From Fluviicola sp. (GTDB lineage Bacteria > Bacteroidota > Bacteroidia > Flavobacteriales_D > Crocinitomicaceae), in NCBI RefSeq assembly GCF_039596395.1, contig NZ_JBCNJT010000001.1, positions 1,647,315 to 1,711,314 of the forward strand: a DNA stretch of 64,000 bases, in the 5' to 3' direction. Below the pieces are notes generated by a model, which searched no databases, was not told the DNA's origin, and saw only the letters and a list, made by a program, of their open reading frames with translations. The translations under genes and the position numbers were made by a program. Numbering within the stretch: the first letter of the stretch is position 1; every line of letters starts with the position of its first letter. Shown piece after piece: positions 7,542 through 17,088 of this stretch.

Positions 7542-7872
7542 GAAAGATGGGTTTTAAGTGAATATGTGTGATTTTGAATTAAATAGTATCAGAAATTTAA
7601 TACTTTAAAAAAATCACAGATGTTGGTTTGTATAACTATAGCCGGTTATTGTATATCTATAACCATTTGTCGAATAACTGTATTGGATTTGCAGTTATCC
7701 GAAGCTGCAATTACCGGAATTCGATTTCATTCAATTCAAACTCATAACAGTTCTATTTCCTTTTGCCTAAAACAAGACTCACTTTCGCTATTTCGGAAAC
7801 CAAACCAGGCATTTGGGAAAGATTTTTAGTCCATAAAGTATTATTGTTCGATGTTTGGAGAAAACAATACTT
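7542..7872. other. Divergent intergenic region
   Basis: 331 bases between the divergent T9SS gene and the DUF4236 operon. It must hold promoters for both, but I find no full TTTG-N19-TAnnTTTG pair. At 7723-7775 the series ATTTCATTCA...TATTTCCTTTTGCC is weakly like the end of repeat A. Confidence 0.4.
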
Positions 7873-8976
7873 ATGAGATTCAGCAAAAGAATAAAAGTGT
7901 TCCCGGGCTTTCATCTAAACATCTCTACTTCCGGAATTAGTTCGACTATCGGAGGAAAAGGTGCCAGTATTAACATTAGTAAGAGAGGGACGTATTTAAA
8001 CTCAAGCATTCCCGGAACCGGGATAAGGTTTAGTACCAAACTTGCCAATGGACAATCATCATCACATTATACGCGGAATGAATCTGTTGAAACCATAATC
8101 GTTGACGATCCCGATATATCCATTGAAACAACTACATCAGATCTGGATGAACTCACAAGTGCAAGTATGTTGGAACTAAAAGACACGCTTCATGAAGTGT
8201 TTAACGACAGAATGGAACTTTCAAAAGAAATCCAACAAGTCAGAAACGAGTTAATGCGTGCTAAGAACAGGTATGTGGCTGCACGAATATTTTTAATCGG
8301 TTTTGTTTTTAAGGTCTTTAAGAATAAGGTTTTACAAAAAAGTGACTACCTCACAGATCTTGAGGAACAATTAAAAAACACCATTGTAAATATTGATATT
8401 CACTTTGACGAAAATTTTCGTGATGCATATCAATCTCTTGTTACCAGCTATCAATCATTGCTAACCACAGAAAAAATCTGGGATATCACAGCAACATACG
8501 AACAGGATACACGGATAACGAGAAGTGCGGCATCAACGGTTGTCGACAGAGTCCCGGTGAATTTCAAATTCGACGGAATACCTATTATTCAGTCATCTTA
8601 TCCCGCATTTCACCTGGAAAACAAGAACGGTGGTGACCTTTACATCTACCCTGCCTTTGTTATTTCCACGACAAACAAAAGAGAATTCGGCTTAATAGAC
8701 ATTAAGGACATTCAACTCACTTGTTCCACGCACAGGTTTATGGAACGCGGAACAATTCCGTCCGATTCACTGATCGTAGGACAAACCTGGCACAAAGTAA
8801 ATAAGGATGGCAGCCCTGATCGCAGGTTTTCAGGCAATTTTCAAATTCCAATTGTACAATACGGGGAAATTACAATAACATCCTCAACAGGGATGAATGA
8901 AACATATAGTTTCAGTAGTGTGGAGAAAGCAAAAGCATTTGCAGATTCATTTAACAACTATGAGTCTTGTTTATAA
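7873..8976 (+). CDS. DUF4236-domain protein, first gene of an uncharacterised operon
   Basis: 367 residues from the ATG at 7873 (six codons after an in-frame TTG). Residues 1-55 match the DUF4236 pattern: MRFSKRIKVFPGFHLNIS, STIGGKGASINISKRGT, SIPGTGIRFST. Residues about 95-170 form a helical, partly coiled-coil segment containing an amphipathic or hydrophobic stretch (ARIFLIGFVFKVF). The C-terminal 170 residues are predicted beta-rich with no motif I recognise. DUF4236 has no established function; it is often found at the N-terminus of proteins in accessory regions. It is followed at 80 bases by a coiled-coil membrane protein and then a vWA-like anchored protein, all on the same strand. Confidence 0.8.
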   Translation: MRFSKRIKVFPGFHLNISTSGISSTIGGKGASINISKRGTYLNSSIPGTGIRFSTKLANGQSSSHYTRNESVETIIVDDPDISIETTTSDLDELTSASMLELKDTLHEVFNDRMELSKEIQQVRNELMRAKNRYVAARIFLIGFVFKVFKNKVLQKSDYLTDLEEQLKNTIVNIDIHFDENFRDAYQSLVTSYQSLLTTEKIWDITATYEQDTRITRSAASTVVDRVPVNFKFDGIPIIQSSYPAFHLENKNGGDLYIYPAFVISTTNKREFGLIDIKDIQLTCSTHRFMERGTIPSDSLIVGQTWHKVNKDGSPDRRFSGNFQIPIVQYGEITITSSTGMNETYSFSSVEKAKAFADSFNNYESCL

Positions 8977-9056
8977 GATATAGACTTTTAAAGTTGCAGA
9001 AGAAGAATCCAAGAATAAATTCAAGTCAACGATCAATCAAAATAGCATTAAAAATT

Positions 9057-10280
9057 ATGACTGACGAAAATCAAAAAGAGCAAACCAAAACGAATGAAAC
9101 CGAAGGCAAAATTACCTATACACTTTATGGGTTTCGTTCGGCGTCAAAATCACGGTCCAATCCTGAAGCCGTTGAAGGATATTTAAATCTGGTATATGAT
9201 AAGTTCTTAGAAGAGCAAATGTTAGACGAGCAAGGTATTAAATCGCAGATTTCGAAACTAAAAGCAGAGGTTCAGCAGGAAAAGACGAGGAAAAATGATG
9301 TAACCGCTGAAATTTCTTCCACTAAAAGACATAAAGAAGATAAGGAAAAAGAGATCGAAGAACTGGAGATTGAAAAAGTAGATATCAGAAACGGAGACGG
9401 AGAACTTGGAGACACTTCGTCTTTCATACTCGGAGCGTTTATAGCTTTACTTCTGACACTTTATCTATTTGTTTTTTACTCATCTTCAGGTTATTCTGCT
9501 TTTTATGGCATTAAACCGGGAAGCTTAGGATTTATCAATCCGGACGTCTTCACAGATGCCCAAAATAAAGGTGGTGGTGTAATTGCTCTGATCATTTTAT
9601 TCCCCGTAATATTTCTTGGGTTAGGCTTTCTGATCCATAACTCGATGGAAACAAATAAAAAACTGACCTTACAAGGCAAGCCGAAAAGATACTTGTTAAT
9701 ATCCTTATTATTGGTGATTACTTTGATTGCGGACGTTTTTATCGGTTATAAAATTTCCCAGGGTGTGCACACAAATGCATTTAATGCAGGGTTAACCGAC
9801 GAGACGTGGAAATTTAAACTGGTTTTTGAAGATATTAATTTTTACCTGGTTTTGGTTTTGGGATTTGTGGTGTATGTAATCTGGGGATTCCTGCTCAATT
9901 TTGTTCTGAGCCATTCTTACCTGAAAACGGAAAGTGAAAAAGTAAAGCTGATGCTTGAAAACGTCGGTAATAAAATTACCGATAGAAGGAAGGAATTGAC
10001 AGATATCATTTCAAAAATCAATAGGCTGGAAAGCGATTTCAATAATTGCGAAAGTAAAATACAGCAAAAGGAAAAAGACATTATTGGTTATGAAAATGGA
10101 GTTATACCCGTAAATGTATCCTCATTAAAAGGATCCATCGGGGAATTTATGGGCGGCTGGCAAAACTTTACCCATGGTAACTTCCATCAGGAAGAAGCCC
10201 TGAAGCTCGTCAACGAGGCTATAAAAGTTCAAACAAACTGGCTAAATGTTAAACTTATCGGCCTGAATCCAGGTAATTAA
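9057..10280 (+). CDS. Four-TM membrane protein with cytoplasmic coiled coils
   Basis: 407 residues from the ATG at 9057; a TTG start 90 bases upstream overlaps the previous gene and is less likely. Residues 50-107 form a highly charged coiled coil (EEQMLDEQGIKSQISKLKAE...KEIEELEIEKVDI). Four hydrophobic segments follow at about 121-143, 173-194, 211-231 and 261-283, then a second coiled coil at about 286-345. Both coils should be cytoplasmic given an even number of spans. I do not recognise the family. The layout (coil, TM bundle, coil) suits a scaffold or sensor that could contact the DUF4236 protein. The next gene starts one base after its stop, so the two are surely cotranscribed. Confidence 0.75.
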   Translation: MTDENQKEQTKTNETEGKITYTLYGFRSASKSRSNPEAVEGYLNLVYDKFLEEQMLDEQGIKSQISKLKAEVQQEKTRKNDVTAEISSTKRHKEDKEKEIEELEIEKVDIRNGDGELGDTSSFILGAFIALLLTLYLFVFYSSSGYSAFYGIKPGSLGFINPDVFTDAQNKGGGVIALIILFPVIFLGLGFLIHNSMETNKKLTLQGKPKRYLLISLLLVITLIADVFIGYKISQGVHTNAFNAGLTDETWKFKLVFEDINFYLVLVLGFVVYVIWGFLLNFVLSHSYLKTESEKVKLMLENVGNKITDRRKELTDIISKINRLESDFNNCESKIQQKEKDIIGYENGVIPVNVSSLKGSIGEFMGGWQNFTHGNFHQEEALKLVNEAIKVQTNWLNVKLIGLNPGN

Positions 10281-10281
10281 T

Positions 10282-11382
10282 ATGGAGAATATTCAACGAC
10301 AACATAAAAAGAAAAATAAAAAGCCTGTATATATACTTGGTGCATTTTTGCTGCTTTTCGGCTTGTTTATCTCAGTACTCGTAAGACCGTCAACTCAAAG
10401 CAAAGCTCTGCAGGAACTTGAAACAAGTTTCAGCAAAAAAGACATCGAAATGGTTTGGTATAAGTATAAAGCCGACCTATATCAGGATGAAGATTTTTTA
10501 TATGCAACAAGAAAAAAATTGTCAGATCTCAAGCTGTCAGAAGAAGAATTAAATGAATGTATCAGCTGGCTGCCTCCTGCTCCTACAAGTTTAAATGTAA
10601 TCATTGTACCGGACTTGTCGAGAAGAATAACGGATACGGCAAATAATCCGCATCAAATCACTAACGACCTGCTTGTTTTACAGACACTTTGGAAATCGTT
10701 TGTTGATTTCTCAAAACTAAAGCAAGATACGAAGGATAAATTAATAGTCGATGTTACAGATATCGATCAGGCGAAGGGACAATTTGGAGCAGTTGCAAAT
10801 GCCTTGCAATTTGACTTATCCAATCATAAAGGGAAAAGCAATCGTCTGTTTTTCACCGATGATCTGAATAAACGGTTTGAAACAAGTATCAAAAAAATGT
10901 ATCAGCTGGCAAAAGATAAACCTCTTGGAGCAGATTACCGGTTTTATTTGCGCAGATATCTTATAAATCACTTGAAAAAGCCGACATTATTTGATAACTA
11001 CATTAACAAGCTTGTAATCATTACGGACGGTTACCTGGAATCTGAAAATAAGCCTGCGGATACTAAGATTTACGGGTATGGGAAAGCGAAAAATGATTAC
11101 AGATCTGTTTTATATCCCGCCGTCGAAATTGGCAATGTACTGGATGTGATCACCATGAACAGGTTAAATATTCCGATAGTAAATATTGATCTGTCGAACA
11201 CCGAGGTTTTAGTTTGTGAAGTAAATGAAAGGATGACTGGAAAAGGTTATGATTTTGAAATTCTGAAAACGTACTGGGATGACTGGTTTAAAAGAATGAA
11301 AGTAAAGAAAATGGTCTTCATTCAGCGGGAACAGGCAAATAATGTTACTGCAAAAGCTGTAGGCGCATTTATTTCAAATTGA
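10282..11382 (+). CDS. Membrane-anchored vWA-like protein
   Basis: 366 residues. A lysine-rich N-terminus (HKKKNKKP) and one hydrophobic span (16-34) predict an N-in anchor with the rest in the periplasm. A von Willebrand A-like fold is suggested by strand-MIDAS-like NVIIVPDLSRRI at 105-116 (D111-x-S113, third Ser replaced by Arg115), strand LIVDVTD at 154-160, and the typical KLVIITDG at 243-250. A later strand NIPIVNIDLS fits the closing sheet. The degenerate MIDAS makes metal binding uncertain. It ends the DUF4236 operon, one base behind the coiled-coil membrane protein. Family unknown to me; the vWA assignment is by motif only. Confidence 0.7.
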   Translation: MENIQRQHKKKNKKPVYILGAFLLLFGLFISVLVRPSTQSKALQELETSFSKKDIEMVWYKYKADLYQDEDFLYATRKKLSDLKLSEEELNECISWLPPAPTSLNVIIVPDLSRRITDTANNPHQITNDLLVLQTLWKSFVDFSKLKQDTKDKLIVDVTDIDQAKGQFGAVANALQFDLSNHKGKSNRLFFTDDLNKRFETSIKKMYQLAKDKPLGADYRFYLRRYLINHLKKPTLFDNYINKLVIITDGYLESENKPADTKIYGYGKAKNDYRSVLYPAVEIGNVLDVITMNRLNIPIVNIDLSNTEVLVCEVNERMTGKGYDFEILKTYWDDWFKRMKVKKMVFIQREQANNVTAKAVGAFISN

Positions 11383-11498
11383 AGCAGAGAGTCACACCAG
11401 TAATTCCCTTATATGTAAAATTACGTCAGAGCAACTAAAAAAACGATCTATATCTTAACCTTCACCGGCGTTCATTTTTTTCTCCCTATCTTTCCCCC

Positions 11499-12194
11499 AT
11501 GACAGCTTTATCACAGGAAAATCAGATCCGGTATGTTTCCAGTTTCCAGGAACTGATTTCCGAACCTTTCCGGGGTGAAGTCAATGCCATTGGCTGGATG
11601 CGGCAACTGGCCGGCGATTTCTCCGAAATTGTGGACAAGATTGAGCTCACGGGGAACATCACGGAGGTTGATCCCGAAGAATTGCTGGAACTGACCTTGT
11701 CTGAAGACGGACAACTTGCCCGCAGCATTTTGCTGAACGACCTGGAAGTACTGAAAGCTCATGGCGCTGCGCCGGTACTGAATATCATCAGTCAGTACGA
11801 CAAAGACGAAGACTTTCCGTTTTTTCCAACGGATGTTTATTCCTTTCATGCAGATCGCTCCCCTATTCCGACCAGCACGTTCCTGTGCACCTACCAGGGC
11901 GATGCCAGCGAAATTGTACCGAATGCACAGGCAACACAAAAAATACAAATCCCCGAAATCAGGAATGAACTCCGGAAGCTATACGATGGAAAAGAAGCCG
12001 GTTTTGAAGAGTTCTTGACCGAAAATTTCTTCGATTTGCATTACCAGGCCGCCCCGGATGCCCGCATCATCAACCTGGGCGTGGGGAATATCTGGAAATT
12101 GGCTGTCGATCATCCCGGAAACCCGGTACTTCCCTGTATTCACCGCGCACCTCACGAGCATTCCGGACAAAAACGCTTATTACTGATTTGTTGA
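11499..12194 (+). CDS. DUF1826-like protein
   Basis: 231 residues, cytosolic, no signal peptide. Features like those of DUF1826 proteins: a central FHADRSPIPTSTFLCTYQGDASEIVPN (pattern FH.D..P...L.TY.G..T) and a C-terminal PCIHRAPHEHSGQKRLLLIC (HR.P....G..RLLL). The conserved His and Asp residues recall a cupin-like metal site, but no activity is established. It stands alone, with a TATCTTTC -7-like element only four bases before the ATG, and shares a terminator with the convergent T9SS gene. Confidence 0.65.
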   Translation: MTALSQENQIRYVSSFQELISEPFRGEVNAIGWMRQLAGDFSEIVDKIELTGNITEVDPEELLELTLSEDGQLARSILLNDLEVLKAHGAAPVLNIISQYDKDEDFPFFPTDVYSFHADRSPIPTSTFLCTYQGDASEIVPNAQATQKIQIPEIRNELRKLYDGKEAGFEEFLTENFFDLHYQAAPDARIINLGVGNIWKLAVDHPGNPVLPCIHRAPHEHSGQKRLLLIC

Positions 12195-12205
12195 TCCGAG
12201 CCCAT

Positions 12206-12245
12206 AAAAAATCCCCGGTTGTCTCGAACCAATCGGGGATTTTTC
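12206..12245. terminator. Bidirectional terminator
   Basis: AAAAAATCCCCGGTT, loop, AACC-AATCGGGGATTTTT with A and T tracts on both sides, between convergent genes ending at 12194 and 12261. Confidence 0.85.
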
Positions 12246-12260
12246 AATCAAAGCAAGGTT

Positions 12261-15200
12261 CTATTGCTTCACAAACTTCACATTCGCTCCTGATCCGGAA
12301 CGGATAAAATAAACTCCTCTGGTCAGTAAGCTCACATTCAATGTGTTTTTACCGGGTTGCAATGTTTCCGACAGGATCGTTTTCCCCGCCATGTCGATGA
12401 TCGTTATCTCTGCGGATTCTATTGCTTCAATAAACAATTGGTCGGTCACGGGGTTCGGGTAAACATTCCAGCCGTTTTGTTCCAACGACTCTACTCCTAC
12501 TGTAGAAATGACCACACAATTCGAAGTATCCGAACAGTTGTTTTGCGTCACGATTACTGCGTACGAACCGTTTTGGACCGGGTTGAACGATGCATTCGTT
12601 GCTCCTGCGATTGCCTGGTTCGTTGTACAATTGATCCATTGGTAAGTCGCACCGGTTGCAGCTGCAGTTATCGTAATTCCGGATGTATTGACTGTTGTAT
12701 TCACACTGTTGACAACCACCGTCATCGTTGCCGTTTGAACACATTGTCCGGATGCCGGTGTAAATGTGTAAGTGGTCGTAGCTGTATTATTCACCGCCGG
12801 ACTCCACGTTCCGCTGATGCCGTTAGTGGAAATCGCTGGAAGTGTAATCGTTTCTCCCGAACAAATCGCCGGAATAGCTGTAAAGGTCGGTGTAACCGTA
12901 TTGTTTACTGTAACAGTCATTGTTGCAGTAGACGCACACTGGCCGGAGTTCGGAGTGAACGTATAAGTGGTCGTTGCCGTGTTATTGATCGCCGGACTCC
13001 ACGTTCCGCTGATTCCATTCGTGGAAGTGGCAGGAAGCGTAAAGGAATCTCCCTGACAAATGGCCGCTACCTGGTTGAAAGCCGGGGCCGTCAAAGTTCC
13101 GTTCACAGTAACCGTCATCGTTGTGGTAACTCCGCATTGCCCGGTATTCGGGGTAAATGTGTAGGTTGTGGTGGCGGTGTTGTTGATCGCAGGACTCCAT
13201 GTTCCGCTGATTCCGTTCGTGGAAGTAGCAGGAAGCGTAAATGATTCACCGCTACAAATCGCAGGAATTTGGTTGAATGCCGGTGTGATCGAAGGTGTAT
13301 TCACCGTTACGGTCATCGTTGTAGTTGTGGCACATTGCCCCGCATTCGGCGTAAAAGTATACGTGGTCGTTGCAGTGTTATTGATGGCAGGACTCCACGT
13401 TCCGGTTATTCCATTGTCGGAAGTAGTTGGAAGTGTAAATGATCCGCCCGTACAAATCGCTGCAACCTGGTTGAATGCAGGAACAACCGTATTATTTACG
13501 TTAACGGTCATCGTTACAGTACTTGTGCAACCTCCGCTGTTTGGCGTAAACGTGTAGGTGGTTGTAGCTGTATTGTTGATCGCAGGGCTCCATGTTCCGG
13601 CAATGCCGTTATTGGACGTTGCTGGAAGCGTAAATGATCCGCCTGAACAAATAGCAGGAACCTGGGTAAAAGTAGGAACAACCGCATTGTTTACGGTAAC
13701 GGTCATCGTTGCGGCATTGGCACACTGTCCGCCATCGGGTGTGAATGTATAGGTCGTGGTGGCGGTATTGGTGATCGCAGGATTCCACGTTCCGGTAATT
13801 CCGTTGTTGGATGTAGCCGGAAGTGCAAACGATCCCCCGGAGCAAATCGGGGAAACCTGTGTGAAAGTTGGGTTGACTGTTGCAGTGACTGTCATTACGA
13901 TCGTATTGCTGGTAGCTGTTAGCGGTGAAGCACAGGCTGCATTACTGGTCATGACACAAACCACGTTATTGGCGTTGGCAAGCGTTGAACTTGTAAATGA
14001 AGGACTATTCGTTCCAACGTTGGTTCCGTTGATTTTCCATTGGTAGGAAGGTGCTGTTCCGCCGTAAGTGGGTGTAGCGGTAAATGTCACACTTTCTCCC
14101 TGGCAAATGGAGGTAGCAGATGCAGTAATCAACACAGCCGGAGTACAAGCACTCGGCGGCGGGCCGATCAAACAAATACTGAAAGTAGCGGTGCTCAAAG
14201 AAGAAGATGTGTTCAAAACACGGATGTAATACGTCTGTCCTACGGTCAATGTATTCAATACCGCCGATTCACTGATCCCCGATCCGTTTTGGTTGCGGCA
14301 AAGGATTTCAGTTCCCGTACAACTCCCTTCAAACACCTGGAAACCATGGTTCAACCCGGAAACAGATCCTAACTGCACGGTCATGCTGGTTGCGGTTGCT
14401 GTGAAGCGGTACCACGCATCCTGTGAAGTTCCTGATCCGCAGGAAGGTGTATTCCCGTTCAGCATTGCCCCGCTGAATGTGCCTGAAATAGTACTGCAGG
14501 TATTATTCGGCATCAACTCGATGGCGTTTACACACAAGTCGTTCACCGGCACCGGGTATTTTTGAATGCAGATCCCGAATGATAAGGTCGATAAGTTCCC
14601 CGAAACATTGAAAACGCGCACATAATAGAGTTGTCCGGGTATAAAATCGTAGTAAAAATACCCTTCGCTGATACTCGTACTGTTGTTATTGATACAATGT
14701 AAAACCGGACCGTTGCAGCTGCCCTGGATGATCTCAAATCCATGATTCAGGCCGGAAACAGACTCCAGGCTGATTCGCATCGTGGAATCTGTTGCTGTAA
14801 ATTTATACCAAACGTCCTGGGAAGTGGTTCCCTGCCCGCAGGAAGGAGCTCCGCCGTTCATCATCGCTCCGCTGAATGTTCCGTAGGTATAGTTGCAGCT
14901 TGTTGATGGGGTTAAAGTTGTGGCATTGACACAACGGTCATTGACAGGCACCGGGTAATTTTGAATACAAATCCCGAATGATAGCGTCGATAAATTCCCG
15001 GAAACATTGAAAACACGGACATAATACAGTTGTCCCGGAATAAAATTATTGTTGAAATAACCTTCGCTGATGCTGGCACCGTTGTTATTGATGCAATTCA
15101 AAACGGGTCCATTGCAACTGCCCTGGATAATTTCAAATCCATGATTCAGGTTCGAAACAGATTCCAGGCTGATCCGCATCGTGGAATCTGTTGCTGTGAA

Positions 15201-16991
15201 TTTATACCAAACGTCCTGGGAAGCGGTTCCCTGCCCGCAGGAAGGAATTCCGCCGTTCATCATTGCTCCGCTGAATGTACCGTAGGTATAATTGCAGCTT
15301 GTTGACGGTGTTAAAGTCGTGGCATTGACACAACGATCATTGACAGGCACCGGGTAATTTTGAATGCAAATCCCGAATGATAAAGTAGATAAGTTCCCCG
15401 AAACATTGAACACACGGACGTAATACAGTTGTCCCGGAATAAAATTATTGTTGAAATAGCCTTCGCTGATGCTGGTACTGTTGTTATTGATACAATTCAA
15501 AACCGGACCGTTGCAGCTGCCCTGGATGATCTCAAATCCATGATTCAGATTAGAAACGGACTCCAGGCTGATCCGCATCGTAGAATCTGTTGCGGTGAAT
15601 TTATACCAAACGTCCTGCGAAGCAGTTCCCTGCCCGCAGGAAGGAGTTCCGCCGTTCATCATCGCCCCGCTGAATGTACCGTAGGTATAGTTGCAGCTTG
15701 TTGATGGGGTTAAAGTTATGGCATTGACACAACGGTCGTTTGCAGGGACCGGGTAATTTTGAATGCAAATCCCGAATGATAAGGTCGATAAGTTCCCGGA
15801 AACATTGAACACACGCACATAGTACAATTGTCCGGGAATAAAATCGTAGTAAAAATACCCCTCACTGATACTCGTACTGTTGTTATTGATACAATTCAAA
15901 ACCGGACCGTTGCAGCTGCCCTGGATGATCTCAAATCCATGATTCAGATTAGAAACGGACTCCAGGCTGATCCGCATCGTAGAATCTGTTGCGGTGAATT
16001 TATACCAAACGTCCTGCGAAGCAGTTCCCTGCCCGCAGGAAGGAGCTCCGCCGTTCATCATTGCTCCGCTGAATGTACCGTAGGTATAGTTGCAGCTTGT
16101 TGATGGGGTTAAAGTTGTGGCATTGACACAACGGTCATTGACAGGCACCGGGTAATTTTGAATGCAAATCCCGAATGATAAGGTCGATAAGTTCCCGGAA
16201 ACATTGAAAACACGTACGTAGTACAATTGGCCGGGGATAAAATTATTGTTGAAATAGCCTTCGCTGATGCTGGTACTGTTGTTATTGATGCAATTCAAAA
16301 CGGGTCCGTTGCAGCTGCCCTGGATGATCTCAAATCCATGATTCAGGTTCGAAACAGATTCCAGGCTGATCCGCATCGTAGAATCTGTTGCGGTGAATTT
16401 GTACCAAACGTCCTGGGAAGCAGTTCCCTGCCCGCAGGAAGGAGTTCCGCCATTCATCATTGCTCCGCTGAACGTACCGTAGGTATAGTTGCAGCTTGTT
16501 GACGGGGTTAAAGTCGTGGCATTGACACAACGGTCATTGACCGGGACAGGGTAATTCTGCACACAGATCCCAAAGGAAGATGTACTTACAGAACCGGAAG
16601 CGTTAAATACCCGCACATAGTACAATTGTCCGGGAATGAAGTTATTATTGAAATAGCCTTCGCTGACACTGGTCCCGTTGTTGTTCACACATTGTACCAC
16701 TGTTCCGCCGCAGCCACCCTGGATAATCTCAAATCCGTGGTTCAAACCCGACTGCGACGACAAGGAAATGCGCATGGTAGAATCCGTTGCCGTGAATTTA
16801 TACCACACGTCCTGCGAAGACGAAGTAGCACAAGCAGGAAGCGGGGCATTAATCGTCATTCCACTAAAGGAACCGTTGGTGTAGTTACATACCGCATTCG
16901 GTGTCAGCGTCACTGCTGTCGCACAATCATCCTGGCCGAAAGCAGACCAGATAGACGCGATAAAAACAAAAAAGAGAGCGTATTTTGTCAT
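12261..16991 (-). CDS. Large secreted T9SS type A protein with two tandem repeat arrays
   Basis: 1576 residues. Signal peptide MTKYALFFVFIASIWSAFG, then seven units of about 133 residues (core SQDVWYKFTATDSTMRISL, NHGFEIIQGSCNGPVL, GQLYYVRVFNVSGNLST) resembling jelly-roll/CUB-like domains often found in T9SS proteins. An Ig-like domain (SICQGESVTFTATPTYGG) and six units of about 66 residues follow (core ICSGGSFTLPATSNNGI.GTW.PAINNTATTTYTFTP). The end is a Por-secretion sorting domain: VYPNPVTDQLFIEA, IIDMAGKTILSE, RGVYFIRSGSG. Units 2-6 are almost identical, pointing to recent expansion or gene conversion. It lies 97 bases downstream of the hybrid kinase gene. Surface adhesion or binding is inferred. 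Confidence 0.9.
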   Translation of the reverse strand: MTKYALFFVFIASIWSAFGQDDCATAVTLTPNAVCNYTNGSFSGMTINAPLPACATSSSQDVWYKFTATDSTMRISLSSQSGLNHGFEIIQGGCGGTVVQCVNNNGTSVSEGYFNNNFIPGQLYYVRVFNASGSVSTSSFGICVQNYPVPVNDRCVNATTLTPSTSCNYTYGTFSGAMMNGGTPSCGQGTASQDVWYKFTATDSTMRISLESVSNLNHGFEIIQGSCNGPVLNCINNNSTSISEGYFNNNFIPGQLYYVRVFNVSGNLSTLSFGICIQNYPVPVNDRCVNATTLTPSTSCNYTYGTFSGAMMNGGAPSCGQGTASQDVWYKFTATDSTMRISLESVSNLNHGFEIIQGSCNGPVLNCINNNSTSISEGYFYYDFIPGQLYYVRVFNVSGNLSTLSFGICIQNYPVPANDRCVNAITLTPSTSCNYTYGTFSGAMMNGGTPSCGQGTASQDVWYKFTATDSTMRISLESVSNLNHGFEIIQGSCNGPVLNCINNNSTSISEGYFNNNFIPGQLYYVRVFNVSGNLSTLSFGICIQNYPVPVNDRCVNATTLTPSTSCNYTYGTFSGAMMNGGIPSCGQGTASQDVWYKFTATDSTMRISLESVSNLNHGFEIIQGSCNGPVLNCINNNGASISEGYFNNNFIPGQLYYVRVFNVSGNLSTLSFGICIQNYPVPVNDRCVNATTLTPSTSCNYTYGTFSGAMMNGGAPSCGQGTTSQDVWYKFTATDSTMRISLESVSGLNHGFEIIQGSCNGPVLHCINNNSTSISEGYFYYDFIPGQLYYVRVFNVSGNLSTLSFGICIQKYPVPVNDLCVNAIELMPNNTCSTISGTFSGAMLNGNTPSCGSGTSQDAWYRFTATATSMTVQLGSVSGLNHGFQVFEGSCTGTEILCRNQNGSGISESAVLNTLTVGQTYYIRVLNTSSSLSTATFSICLIGPPPSACTPAVLITASATSICQGESVTFTATPTYGGTAPSYQWKINGTNVGTNSPSFTSSTLANANNVVCVMTSNAACASPLTATSNTIVMTVTATVNPTFTQVSPICSGGSFALPATSNNGITGTWNPAITNTATTTYTFTPDGGQCANAATMTVTVNNAVVPTFTQVPAICSGGSFTLPATSNNGIAGTWSPAINNTATTTYTFTPNSGGCTSTVTMTVNVNNTVVPAFNQVAAICTGGSFTLPTTSDNGITGTWSPAINNTATTTYTFTPNAGQCATTTTMTVTVNTPSITPAFNQIPAICSGESFTLPATSTNGISGTWSPAINNTATTTYTFTPNTGQCGVTTTMTVTVNGTLTAPAFNQVAAICQGDSFTLPATSTNGISGTWSPAINNTATTTYTFTPNSGQCASTATMTVTVNNTVTPTFTAIPAICSGETITLPAISTNGISGTWSPAVNNTATTTYTFTPASGQCVQTATMTVVVNSVNTTVNTSGITITAAATGATYQWINCTTNQAIAGATNASFNPVQNGSYAVIVTQNNCSDTSNCVVISTVGVESLEQNGWNVYPNPVTDQLFIEAIESAEITIIDMAGKTILSETLQPGKNTLNVSLLTRGVYFIRSGSGANVKFVKQ
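12700..13890 (-). repeat. Six-unit array of about 200 bp inside the T9SS gene
   Basis: Six copies of a ~66-residue unit with core P.(I)C.G.(S/T).(T)LPA.S.NGI.GTW.PA..NTATTTYTFTP..GQC. Similar DNA at each unit makes this segment prone to recombination. Confidence 0.8.
14175..16930 (-). repeat. Seven-unit array of about 399 bp inside the T9SS gene
   Basis: The period is exactly 399 bases in the central units (equivalent sites at 15030, 15429, 15828, 16227 and 16626). Units 1 and 7 are more diverged; units 2-6 differ at only a few codons, for example NNNF versus YYDF. Confidence 0.9.
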
Positions 16992-17010
16992 GATGTTATT
17001 GTTTACTGCG

Positions 17011-17018
17011 CAAAAGTA
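17011..17018 (-). promoter_or_regulatory. Candidate -7 element of the T9SS gene
   Basis: On the minus strand TACTTTTG (TAnnTTTG), 20 bases before the start at 16991. No -33 TTTG at proper spacing. Confidence 0.4.
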
Positions 17019-17088
17019 AACGGCAGCTTTCAGGGCCGCATGTACGGATGTTGTAGATCCGTTTACTATTGTTGCATCCGCAGTAAAA

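Noticed and set aside
7620-7829. Plus-strand frame of 69 residues in the divergent spacer
   Set aside because: No start context, Cys/Ile-rich random-looking sequence, weak likeness to a dispersed repeat.
15030-16502. Four plus-strand frames of 91 residues spaced exactly 399 bases
   Set aside because: They are antisense shadows of the repeat units of the T9SS gene and only mirror its period.
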